From NCBI GenBank assembly GCA_963693365.1, contig CAVNZM010000006.1, positions 11,652,481 to 11,716,480 on the forward strand: DNA of 64,000 nt, in the 5' to 3' direction. Of the stretch, positions 27,101 through 46,745 are shown in pieces (position 1 is the first letter of the stretch; every line of letters begins with the position of its first letter). The stretch is from Amoebidium appalachense (Eukaryota > Ichthyosporea). A model generated the notes under the pieces. The model was not told the DNA's origin. It was given only the letters and a program-made list of their open reading frames with translations, and did no database searches. The position numbers and the translations under genes are program-made.

Positions 27101-29068
27101 GGGGGCATGTGTGGTGCCAGTGTGTGCGTATGTTGGGGGGGGGGGGGGGGGGGGGGAGAGGGGAAAGAGGGAAACAGGGGTACGTACGCGCTTGAAAGAG
27201 GCCGTTGGGGGCCGGGGCTTCTTCTGTGGGGGTGGGACCTGCATGGCTGTCAGCAGTGAGCCCATGGGCAAAAAGGAGGGGGCACGGACCTTTCTGGGGC
27301 CCTTTGGCTGCATGGGGGCCACGGCAGTGGGGGTGCTGAAGGGTGCCGGCCCATCGCTGTCCTCGCTGCCCTCCCCTGCCCCCCTGCCTACCCGTCAGAC
27401 CCCCCCACACATGCACCCGGCAGGGGGCTGGCACCTACCCTGGCCCTGCGGTCGGGGTGGCGGCTACGGCCGGAGCCACAGGGGGTTTGGGCTGGGCGGC
27501 TGGGGTGGCCACAAAGTAGGAAGGAAACTGCACTGGGGCATCTGCGGCAATAGGTCGGCATTCAGGCACGGCACGTCACATGCACGTGCATGCCATGCTG
27601 CCCCCATGACACGTGTATGTGGGTGGCTGCCGAGTTACCACAGTGTAGGCATTCCCCCCCCCTCCCCCTCTCTGCCCCAACCCCGGAACATCCTACGTTC
27701 TCATGTGCCCCCTCACCCCATCCTCCCTGACCCTTGCCATATCCCCCAGCTTTTTCAAACCACGATATACTTTCCCCTCACCGACCATACTCGCACAAGA
27801 TTGTTGAAATGTTGAAGGATAATCACAGACCTCTGCTTTTCTTTACACACACACACATACAAACACACACACGCACGCCATACATGCACACACGTACACA
27901 CACAAGCACACACGCACAAGCACACGCACACACACACAAGTGCACGCACCCATTTCGCACAGGCGGGCCGCAGCAGGCCACAGGAAGGGGTTTGCAGCGA
28001 GGGCATCTCTGTAGTGTGCCTCTGCCTGTGCCGTGAGGTTGTTCTTCCTGCGCCCCCCCGTCACCCCCTACCCCTCTACCCCCCTAACACCCTAAACCCC
28101 TGCCCCCTACTCCCTATCCCCCCCTCCCCCCCCCCCCTCCCCTACCCCATACCCCCTACTCCCTATTCCCCCCTCCCCCCCTCCTACCAAACCCTACCCA
28201 GCACACCCCTTAGCCCCTAACTCCCCAACATTCCCACAACCCCCCCCCCCCACCTGCAGAAGTCACCCAGCAGCAGGGCCACAGCCCCCGGGCAGCCGCT
28301 GTCGGCCTGTGCCGTCTGCTGGTCCCCCACTACCCCCTTGAGCACCTCCTCCCCCTCCTGCCCCCCCCCTCTCATCAGCACCCTGTCCTCCCCCACCTCC
28401 CCCCCCCCCCCCCCTCTCCCCGTGTGCACGTGCCAGGGTCTTGTCCAGTGCCAGGCAGCATCGTGCAAACAGGTATCTGGCCTGTGGGGCCGTGCAGCCC
28501 TTGAGCACGCTGTATGCTGCCCCGACCTGCCCCCCCAGGTACAGGCAGCGCCCCAGCGTCAGCGTGCTGCCCTCCCCCGGTGCTGCGGCCCAGCCAGTGA
28601 GTGCCTTGCACAGCCCCTCGGTACCCACACAGCCACACATAGCCCTGCCTGCCACTGGCCCCATCACTTCCTCCTACTCCGCCTATCACTCCATGCACAC
28701 CACACTCCCCACCAGCCTCCCACAGCTTGCTGCTTGCGCAGTGGCTACCCACATCAGCCAGCACAGAAAAGTAGGTTCTGCCGCTCACTAGTCACTCCAC
28801 AAGACACAAAGCAACAGGTCTGAAGGCCAAACCCAGAACAAGTGCAGACAGGAACGAACACGTACGTGTGCATAACAGAGCAAGACCAACAACTGCGAGA
28901 GGCCCAGTGCATCAACAGCAGCGCACAGCCACGGCCACACGGGCACACAGCCAGGCACGTACCCTCTGCGCACAGGCGCTCGGCCAAAAAGACTGCGGCG
29001 TCATAGAGGTATGCCCCCAGTGCCTGCTCAACGGCCCTGGCCAGCGCCCCGGCAAGCTCCGTCCCCAT
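23905..29068 (-). CDS. CDC27: CDC27/APC3, TPR subunit of the anaphase-promoting complex
   Basis: TPR scaffold of the APC/C ubiquitin ligase; it binds the IR tails of Cdc20, Cdh1 and APC10. Eighteen exons (minus): 29068-28963, 28582-28434, 28396-28254, 28047-27950, 27541-27439, 27365-27188, 27075-26962, 26675-~26591, 26495-26396, 26342-26207, 26090-25998, 25936-25865, 25783-25715, 25658-25413, 25049-24921, 24364-24261, 24165-24112, 23983-23905. The sum is 2058 nt, 685 residues (human 824). N-terminal TPRs include DAAVFLAERLCAE, GCTAPQARYLFARCC and NPFLWPAAARLCEMG. A short disordered middle follows. The C-terminal TPR superhelix has TTFEQ-free repeats such as YTLLGHEHVYTEDMERALG and RHYNAWYGLGMVYYRQEKHE, and the protein ends in an acidic tail. 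Introns 2 and 13 start with GC (GCACGTGC), and intron 2 is 37 nt. The exon-8 donor is ambiguous: phase requires C then GTGCCC. Head-to-head with the small membrane protein gene. Confidence 0.96.
24539..24906. repeat. ~12-14 bp array (tactgtgtgcatgg) in CDC27 intron 15
   Basis: About 25 units of TACTGTGTGCATGG/TGC variants, ending 15 bp from the donor of exon 25049-24921. The Y-C-V-H-A frames over it are repeat translations. Confidence 0.93.
25215..25249. repeat. T17-G18 composite tract (C-run/A-run on the CDC27 sense strand)
   Basis: T run then G run on the plus strand, hence C-run then A-run in the CDC27 transcript. Lies in intron 14. Confidence 0.9.
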
Positions 29069-29804
29069 GGCCCCCTGCTGTTGTGTGGCTCTGGCTATAT
29101 GTAACCGTGTGTTTGCCTGTGTGGCTGCGTGTGTATTTGTGTGTGGCTATATTGTGACTGCCTGTGTGGCTGTGCGGTTCTGTCTGTGTTCTGTGAGTCT
29201 GTGTGCCTGACAGTAGTGTGCGGATGTGTATGTGTGTGCATATGTGGTTGTGTGCGTATGCATGTATTTTTGTGCCTGTGGACCTGCGTGGCTGTGTGTG
29301 TGTGGCTGTGTGGCTGTTTGTGTGTGGCTTTGTGGCTGTGGCTGTGGCTGTGTGGCATGTGTGGCTGTGGCTGTATGAATATGGCTGTGTGGCTGTGTGG
29401 CTGTGTGGCTGTGGGCCTCGATGGCTGTGTTTTTGTGGCTGTGTACGGTAGGCCTGTGTGTCTGTGTGTGGCCTCTTGATAAACGACCAACTCCGCTTCT
29501 TTCTTTGTCTGCAGCCCCCTCAGCCCGTGCTGCAGTTATGTCGGAATTGAATTTGCCGCCCTGACCCATCTGGAGTACGGACTGCATCTTGCGGTTCGAG
29601 CCACAATCAGCGAACCGAAAAGAAGGTTTTGGGGCAAAAACAACCAATTCGGGTTTGGACATTGTGACCCGATTAAGCTTGGCTTCGGGTCGGTCTTTTT
29701 TATCCTCGCCTGGCGCTGGGCAGTGTGCCGGTGTTCTTTTGGCGAGGCGCTTGCTTTGGAACCGTGTCTGTGCTACAAAGCGCGCACAGCGACCAGGAAC
29801 GCTA

Positions 29805-29838
<34 letters not shown>

Positions 29839-29910
29839 ATGTGTGTGCATGTGTGTGCGTGTGCGTGTGTGGCGGTGTGTTTTTGGGCGCGGCACTGACC
29901 TTGCGTGCAG
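29069..29910. promoter_or_regulatory. Divergent promoter region with a probable non-coding first exon
   Basis: Separates the start codons of CDC27 (-) and the small membrane protein gene (+). 29110-29470 is a TGTGGCTG array. 29480-29808 is non-repetitive. A sequence ending GCTAAG then GTGTGTGT at about 29806 looks like a 5'-UTR exon donor, paired with the acceptor TGCGTGCAG directly before the ATG at 29911. Inferred only from splice-like signals. Confidence 0.4.
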
Positions 29911-33829
<3,919 letters not shown>

Positions 33830-33855
33830 CCAACCAACCAACCTCCCCGTGTGAA

Positions 33856-33861
33856 AATAAA
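33856..33861 (+). terminator. AATAAA, polyadenylation signal of the 93-residue protein gene
   Basis: 27 bp after the stop at 33827-33829, giving a very short 3' UTR. Its position supports the choice of terminal exon. Confidence 0.6.
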
Positions 33862-34037
33862 CTCAAATGCTCTGGGCTGGCCCAGACCCAGACACATACC
33901 TTGGCTGGCATGTGTGTGTGTGACTGTGTGTGGTGTATGTGTATGACATGAACGGTGTGGGTGTGTGTGCGTGTGCGTGTGGGTGTGTGTGTGTGTGGGT
34001 GTGTATTTGGAGCGTTTGTCTGCATTGGTGTGTGTGT

Positions 34038-34071
<34 letters not shown>

Positions 34072-34419
34072 TGCTGGAGTGTGTGCACGTAAATCTCTCT
34101 CACACACATACTCAATTTTTTCTGTCTCACTTTTTTATTTTTTGGTGGTGGTGATGGTGGTGGTGGGGGGGGGGGTGGGAGGGGGGGATTTTGGAATCGA
34201 CATCTGATCATGACAGTCTGAGACTTGCGCAGTTGATCGCAACCGCAGCATAACAAACGCCAAACGAAGCCTTCCGTGTGCCGTGTGATACGCGCCATAC
34301 GTTCATAACCCTCGACCGCTTTGTGCCTACCCCTACTAATTCTTAATATAATATTAGTAGGTGTCTTGCTTCTGCCCTGCGTAGTTTTTTAGTTGCCCAT
34401 CTGGCACTGCCGGCCCTTT

Positions 34420-34548
34420 TCAGACTCCAGCAGCAAGACTTAGTCCGTGCCCAGCCATCTGTTTCAGCCCGGCCGTGGCAGTGCACCAGGGTGCCTCACT
34501 TAGTAGCCGCAGCAGGTTGCCTTTGTATGCCACCCCCTGCAGGCCCAC
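34420..34548 (-). other. Possible terminal exon of an unplaced minus-strand gene
   Basis: On the minus strand an acceptor-like TGGGCCTGCAG precedes an open stretch encoding GVAYKGNLLRLLSEAPWC, then TATAGLKQMAGHGLSLAAGV and a stop. The composition looks coding, and the alternating end could be a beta strand. I found no upstream exon in phase; any would overlap the 5' part of TRAPPC3. It is the only coding-like item between 33862 and 34661. Confidence 0.25.
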
Positions 34549-34661
34549 ACGCACAGAGTGCCCGCACACACCCAGTACCCTGCCTCGGCTACACAGCCCC
34601 CACACCCACCCCGTCTGCCTGCCCCAACCTCCAGCACACGCCGGCGCGGCACGGGGGCGTA

Positions 34662-40597
<5,936 letters not shown>

Positions 40598-40611
40598 AAC
40601 CCCACGTATGT

Positions 40612-40740
40612 GAAATAAAATGGGTCCGCCTAGGTGAAATAAAATGGGGCCACCAATATGAAATAAAATGCGGCCACCAATATGAAATAAAATGGGGGCA
40701 CCAATATGAAATAAAATGCTGCCACTACTGGTGATATGAA
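40612..40740 (+). terminator. Tandem array of five AATAAA polyadenylation signals 3' of TRAPPC3
   Basis: Starts 15 bp after the stop. Five 23-25 bp units each contain TGAAATAAAATG, followed by 'ggccaccaat'. Degenerate units without AATAAA continue to about 40890 (ggccaccaa, AATAATTG). The first AATAAA is at 40614-40619. Confidence 0.85.
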
Positions 40741-40890
40741 TAATTGCGGCCACCAATCTAATTTAATAAATAGCACACACACTGGGGCTAGAAGAATGTG
40801 GCCACCAATATTACACTTAGTGCTATGATGGCCACCAAGTATACTTACCAGGGCTGGCTGATGTAAGGTGGACACCCACTACCACATAAG

Positions 40891-41237
40891 TGGCCACCAA
40901 CAGACCTGCCTAGCATGGATGAGGGCATGCATGGGGCACATGTCATGCCCACAGGAATGACACGGTGCACGGATCAAAATTGAAGGCATGGCAGTCATGG
41001 ACGGGCCGATATGGCTGCATGGTGGTGGTGACGGTGCTGTGCTGACAAGAGGGTTGCAAGGCTTGGCGATATGGTCACGTGCTTTGGTTGTGTGTATGTG
41101 CCACGGTGTGTGTGTTCAAACTTGACGTGCGTCACGTTGTTGTGTGAGTATGAGAGTGTGTCGCAGTGTGTGTGGTGTATAAGTGTGTGTGTACGGTGTG
41201 TGTGTGTGTGGGTGTGGGTGTGGGTGTGTGGGTGTGT

Positions 41238-41290
<53 letters not shown>

Positions 41291-41350
41291 CGCGTGCGTG
41301 CGTGTGTGTGTGCACGTGCGCTTGAACTCCGGCCGAAGCTTGGGGGGCAC

Positions 41351-41412
<62 letters not shown>

Positions 41413-42432
41413 CGTGCGTGGTGTGTGTGCATGTGTGTGTGTGTGTGTTTTTTCTTTGGGAGGGGGGGGGGGGGGGGGGGGGGGGGGTCATGATGCCACA
41501 GTTGTTGAAGTTAGCTCAACCCCCTTTAACATTCAACCATATATACTTTAATCCTCTTTTGAAGCTTAGTTTGTAGACTGCTGGAACTATGTAGGCCTAG
41601 GGGTACGGTGGGGTTAACTGCATGGGGTGCTGTAATTGAGTGGCATCCCGGACTGGCTATGGCCACGATTGCTGATGTGCCTGAGAAATGGGTACCGGTT
41701 CCAATGCTGGCGGCCACGTGAATGATTGCACCAATATTGCAGCTGGAATTACCGCATCAGATGGGGGGGCTGCAGTGCCACTGGGTGGCCATATGGAGTA
41801 CTGTTAGGGATCCAGGGGGGGATAGTAGGCCATGGGACCGGGTGGGTTTGGGTTCAGGCTTGGCTTTTCTTGGACATTCTTGATATTCTTGACATTCTTG
41901 ATATTTTTGATATTCTTGATATTCTTGATATTCTTGATATTCTTGATTATGAAACGGGGAGGTGGGTAGTAGTAACTTGGGGGGGGGGACCCAACCTACC
42001 CTATTGGGCAGGAGGCGGGTCCCCCCCCCCCCCCCCCCCCCCCCCCCCTTGCCCCCGCACTCCTCCGACTAGGGGCAGGAGGCATCGGGGGGAAGGACCC
42101 ACCACCCACCTGAGTAGGTGGGTCCCACGTGGGTGGTGTCCCATCCCCATAGTCAGCCGCTATGTGACTATATCAGATAACCTGACAGATATCGTCCTAT
42201 AATTAGCAGCGGGTTCACACTGAACACGTGCCTGCACACGCATATCACACACGCACACGAGGGGCACAAACTTTGACCAGCGATGAGCACCCGACATTTG
42301 CCTGAACATGCAGATACACAAACCCACACCAGCACACATTCCCCGCCACACAAATTCGCTCACGAACCCTGCACGGTTACTACGATAAACTTGCCCCCAA
42401 TAATTCATAATTTAGAACTTCTGTGGAAGTGC

Positions 42433-42470
<38 letters not shown>

Positions 42471-42528
42471 ACGCGCGCACGCGCGTGCCTGCACGTGTGC
42501 ACGTGGATATATATATATATATATAGTA

Positions 42529-42564
<36 letters not shown>

Positions 42565-42622
42565 CCCGTTTGTTTCCCGGAAGGACCCCTTGGGGCCCTC
42601 ATGGGGAACTGCCGTCTTCCAC
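40891..42622. other. Gene-poor intergenic region
   Basis: Contains (TG)n runs with CG cores at about 41165-41300 and 41353-41410, a 10-bp 'ttcttgatat' array at about 41873-41946, poly-G (41462-41488), poly-C (42020-42049), a TG/CG run near 42435-42500 and (AT)n at about 42510-42560. No open frame with supporting splice sites was recognised. Confidence 0.6.
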
Positions 42623-42627
42623 CCAGC

Positions 42628-42710
42628 ACCGACAGCACTCCAGCTAGGGTGCTGCGGTATTATCATAAGTTAGCTACCGACAGCACTCCAGCTAGGGTGC
42701 TGCGGTATTA
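42628..42710. repeat. 35-bp direct repeat, two copies, hairpin-forming
   Basis: Copies at 42628-42662 and 42676-42710 are identical. Each holds CAGCACTCCAGCTAGGG followed by TGCTG, in which CAGCAC pairs with GTGCTG to form a stem-loop. Spacing is 13 bp. Confidence 0.85.
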
Positions 42711-42926
42711 CTAGCTCAGCCAACACACCATTAACAATCCTAACTATTTGCACACAATTAGCCCAGGGTATTCACCCCAGCCACGGCGGTGGGTATGCAT
42801 GTGCATAATCATCCGATTGCTTGCGTGAATGTGCAGGGTGACTCGAGGGAAAAGGGGGAGGAGAGGGGAGGATTTGAGAGGGGCAGGCGGGTTGGGGTGG
42901 GGGGGGTCGCTGGAAATTTTTTAGAG

Positions 42927-43042
42927 CATATTGGTAATACCCACTGTGCGGCGGACAACACCAAGCAGACCTTGCAAAGAACACGCAAAGCTAGAGTTCA
43001 CATCCGGCAGAAGAAACGCAGCAGCACGAAGGGGTGGAAAGG
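42927..43042 (+). other. Orphan coding-like exon, unassigned
   Basis: A TTTTTTAG acceptor is followed by a stop-free 116-nt stretch rich in Lys/Arg/Thr/Gln (CAADNTKQTLQRTRKARV, then HIRQKKRSSTKGWK), ending AAAG then GTGTGTGT. The structure matches real exons in this window, but I found no partner exon and recognise no family. Confidence 0.25.
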
Positions 43043-43685
43043 TGTGTGTGTGTGTGTGTATGTGTATGTGTGCGTGTGTGTGCGCGTGCGCGTGTGTGTA
43101 TGGGTGTGTGTGCGTATGTGCGTGTGTGTGTGTGTGCGTGTGTGTTGGGGGGGGGGGGGGGGGGGGGGGTATGCATCAGTGGCCTAAACGGAAGCAATCA
43201 TTCGAGGGGGGGGGGGGGGGGGGGGGGGGGAGGGGGGGGGATTAACAAATACAATTCTTTGGTGAGTGGAAAAGAGATTCTGGCCATGATCACGCACACG
43301 CGCAGGGGGAAGAGGGGGGGAGGGGGGGGGGGAAAGGACCCTCAACCCCACTCGCCCAGGTGCCTCCCCCCCTCCCCCCTCCTTCCCCCCGGCCCCGGGT
43401 GTGGGGGGGGGGGGGGGGGGGGGGGGGAGAGAGACTCACCCACCCCTGTGGCTACCTGGAGTACCACCAGGGGAGACGTCGTTATTTATTACCCCCCCCC
43501 CCCCCTTTTCAAATTCAAAAATCCCTTAGTCCAAGTCTGCAAAGTTTTCTTTTCAGCATCGTTCAAGTTGGGGTTTAGCACACCACTCTACTAGGCTATG
43601 TTCATAGTATGTACAGCGTGAAATCTCTATTTTACATCATAGTAACTCACTTAGCACATGACACAGCAACGCATGTAAGTTTAAG

Positions 43686-43720
<35 letters not shown>

Positions 43721-44932
43721 CCCCCCCCCCCCCCCCCCCCCACCCTGTTCCCCTGCCCCTCACGCGGGGGTCTCCTGGGGCCGCCACACGTGCACACGAC
43801 ATACACGCACCCGCGCACGCGCGCGCGCGCACACACACACATCCAAACACATGCAGTATTTTACATGTGCACAGTCACACTACATTAAATTTCATACCTC
43901 CGGTTACTCGGGGGATCATGATTTACTATCTTGATGCGCATGCAATGTGACTCCCCAATGGCAGACAGCGCACCATCATGGCATGTGATTGAAGTGGTTG
44001 TAACCCGGGCACGTGTGTGCTGTGTCATAACAGACTTTGGTCCCGCCATGTAATTTTGCTCTTTCCTCCCCATTGCATCCACACACACGCACAATTCCCA
44101 AAGGTTCTTAGACTTTTGTTTTTCATGTTCAGTTCACTGTTGTAAGAGCTACCACGTAAAAATTTACAGTGGCCTGAATGCATTTTTCTGTTTTTTGTTA
44201 CTTGTTTCCAAGACTTACCGTGTTTCAAGTCGGCAGGACTGAACTGTGCAGCTAGCAACCTCCCCCCCCCCCCTCCACACACACACACCCAATCCCCCAG
44301 CACGCACAGTTAGCCCAACCACCATTCCCCACGCCCGACTGTTCTGGCTGCAAACACACGCACACGGGAGGAGGGGGTGGGGTTGGTTGTCCCGAGACGT
44401 GACCGTATGGGCATCTTCACGCGTGTGGCTGTGCCCTGGGACTGCCGGCAAAGGTGAGTGGCCAAGGCGAGTGAAGATGAAGTGGGTTCAACTGATGCAT
44501 AAGACTACGAGGCCACTGTAATCGTAACGGACAACATAAGAAGCACACGGCACACACACAGTCTGCATGCACAATAAGCAGGGCCATCCTCAGGACCCGA
44601 GTTACCACCCTATTGCAGATGCCTGCCTGGATGCTCATTCACTGCTGCTGTGGGGCAGGCCTTGGCGGCCCGCATGGATTTATATTTAGCATGGTATATA
44701 ACTTGATGTATTACAGTTCGGGCGACCAGGGACTAAACTATACTCCATACCACCCTAAGAAGACGAACACAAGGAGGGCATGCTGGCTACTTGGTGAGAC
44801 AATGACTGTATGGCACGGACCTGGGGGGTGCATTGAAGTAAAAAAGTTAAAAAAAATTAAGAGCATGGCAGGGCCTGCTGCAATCTATCTATAGACATAT
44901 CGAGCTGCAGAGGTCGGTTTATAGAGCATGGC
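43043..44932. other. Gene-poor intergenic region between TRAPPC3 and the protease gene
   Basis: Poly-G runs near 43145-43170, 43206-43240 and 43408-43427, and a ~78-base C-rich run at 43685-43741. The rest is ordinary AT/GC-balanced sequence. A short ATG frame at 44408 ending in a good donor (CAAAG then GTGAGT) has no downstream partner. Confidence 0.5.
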
Positions 44933-45312
44933 CTATTTCCTCCGCACGGTGGTGGTGGTCTTGGTGGCGGTTTTGCGTGTGGTGGTTGTTGTTGATCGCC
45001 GATTGGTTGTCTTCGTGGTGGTTGCCGCTGCCTGAACGACTCTCGGCGTTTTGGTAGTGGTGCGCCCTGTGGTGGTGGTGGTGGTGGGTCTTCTCGTAGT
45101 TGTGGTGGTGGTGGTGGTGGGTTGAGTTGTTGTTGTTGTGGTTGGCTTTGTTGTTGTGGTAGTAGTAGTAGTGGTAGTGGTAGTGGTGGGTTTTGTAGTA
45201 GTAGTAGTAGTAGTAGTGGTAGTGGTGGTGGTGGGTTTTGTTGTTGTTGTGGTGGTGGCGGTCGTTGTAGGTTTTGTTGTTGTTGTTGTTGTTGTTGTGG
45301 TGGTTGTAGGTC

Positions 45313-45352
<40 letters not shown>

Positions 45353-46745
45353 GGGCTTCGTAGTGGTGGTGATGGTGGTGGTGGTAGTGGTTGTTTTTGC
45401 TGGCGTGTCGCTGACAGCTGCCGCCAGCACAGATACACCCTTCACGGCGCCGGAATCCACCAGGGTGGGGTTGCTTGCGGCCGAGACCAGGGCCAGCTGG
45501 GTGGTGGTGGTGCGCGCCGTGGTGGTGGTGGTGGTTTCGGGCTGCGGCCCGTATGCCGCAGCCCGGGGGGCGGCCAGGGGCACACCCAGGCCCCTGATCC
45601 ACGGGATGTAGCTGCTGATGCGGGTGTAGATGCCGGGTAAGCCCGGCCGGGCACAGCCGGCGCCGTAGCTGACTATGCCGACCTGGGTGGCCACGTCCGG
45701 AATCAGCCCGTAGAACAGCGGCCCCCCGCTGTCGCCCTGGCAGGAGTCCCGGCCGCCCTCCTTGGCGCCCACACACAGCTGCATGGCCAGCACGTTGTCG
45801 AAGATGGTCTGGCACAGCGTCAGCGGCTGCGGGGGGAGATAGACCTGCACCGGCACCCGGTCAGCCAATGCTGTGCCTCACCCCCCCTATGCCTACCTCT
45901 AGTGTCCCCCCCCCCCCCCCCCCTCCTCTCGAGGCCTACCACCCCTGCACTCACCCTCTGCAACAGGGAAGCGGCATTGCCGCCCTCAGCCGTAGCGCCC
46001 CAGCCTATGACCGAGTAGTTGAAGCCGCTGAGGCCCTCGTAGGCGTTGCCCGTGGCCTGGTTGAGCACCACAGGCGTCTTTGTGCTGGGGGCGGCCAGAT
46101 ACAGCAGGGCCAGGTCGTTGGTGAGGGTGGTGGTCTCCCACTTGGGGTGGATAAAGTACTTCTCGATGTCGATCTTCTCAAACCGGTCGGACTGTGCCAG
46201 GTCGGTGAAGCCCAGCCGCACCTGCAGGAGAAAGTCAGCGTGTGAGTTAAGCCTGAGGCAAGGCAGGGCTTCCATGTGCTACAGCTAACAGCAGGCACAG
46301 CCAGGCCCTGCACGGTTCACGACATCAGCGGTGCCCCCGAACACCGCCACAGCCACCCCCCCGGCCCGGGCCGCACCTGGTCATAGAGAATGTAGTTCGG
46401 GTCGATGCAGTGCGCAGCCGTCAGCACCCAGCGCGGGGCTATGAGGCTGCCGCCACAGTAGTGGGCCCAGCCCAGCTCGATGGGGTTGCCCTGCGCGTCT
46501 ACGGCCATGTAGCCCTGGTCGTCCGTGGCCCAGATGGGCGTGCCGAGGCTAATCATCCAGTCGTGCACGGGCGCATTGTGCCCGCCCACTATGCGTGACC
46601 CCGTCTGGTTGGACTTGGGGATGTGCAGCGCCACCTGCCGCAGCGTGCGCGGCATCGTGGGCCACGACTCGTTCTGGTGGATGGTCCCTGCCGCGCACAG
46701 TGTGGCGGCCGCAGCCAAGGCCGCACCGCCCAACAGCAGCTGCAT
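44933..46745 (-). CDS. Secreted trypsin-like serine protease (S1) with threonine-rich C-terminal tail
   Basis: Chymotrypsin-fold endopeptidase. Three exons (minus): 46745-46377, 46221-45955, 45844-44933; 1548 nt, 515 residues, all phase 0. Residues 1-19 form a signal peptide ([20 protein letters not shown]). A propeptide follows, with activation at Arg51 before IVGG. The catalytic triad is His112 in LTAAHC, Asp159 in NDLALL and Ser251 in [11 protein letters not shown]. The Asp six residues before the catalytic Ser (position 189 of chymotrypsin) predicts cleavage after Lys/Arg. The domain ends near [13 protein letters not shown]. About 200 residues follow, mostly Thr with KPT/RPT spacers, encoded by ACC/ACA/ACT repeats: a mucin-like, probably O-glycosylated stalk. 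No transmembrane segment or GPI-type hydrophobic end is seen; the tail ends basic (TVRRK). Confidence 0.96.
44945..45405. repeat. Translated trinucleotide repeats of the protease tail
   Basis: GTG/GTT/GTA trinucleotides on the plus strand (Thr codons on the minus strand) interrupted by GGGTTTTGT- or GGGCTTCGT-like blocks that encode KPT. One of the few long repeats here that is truly coding: it is in frame with the protease domain in a single exon and keeps a stop at its end. Confidence 0.9.
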
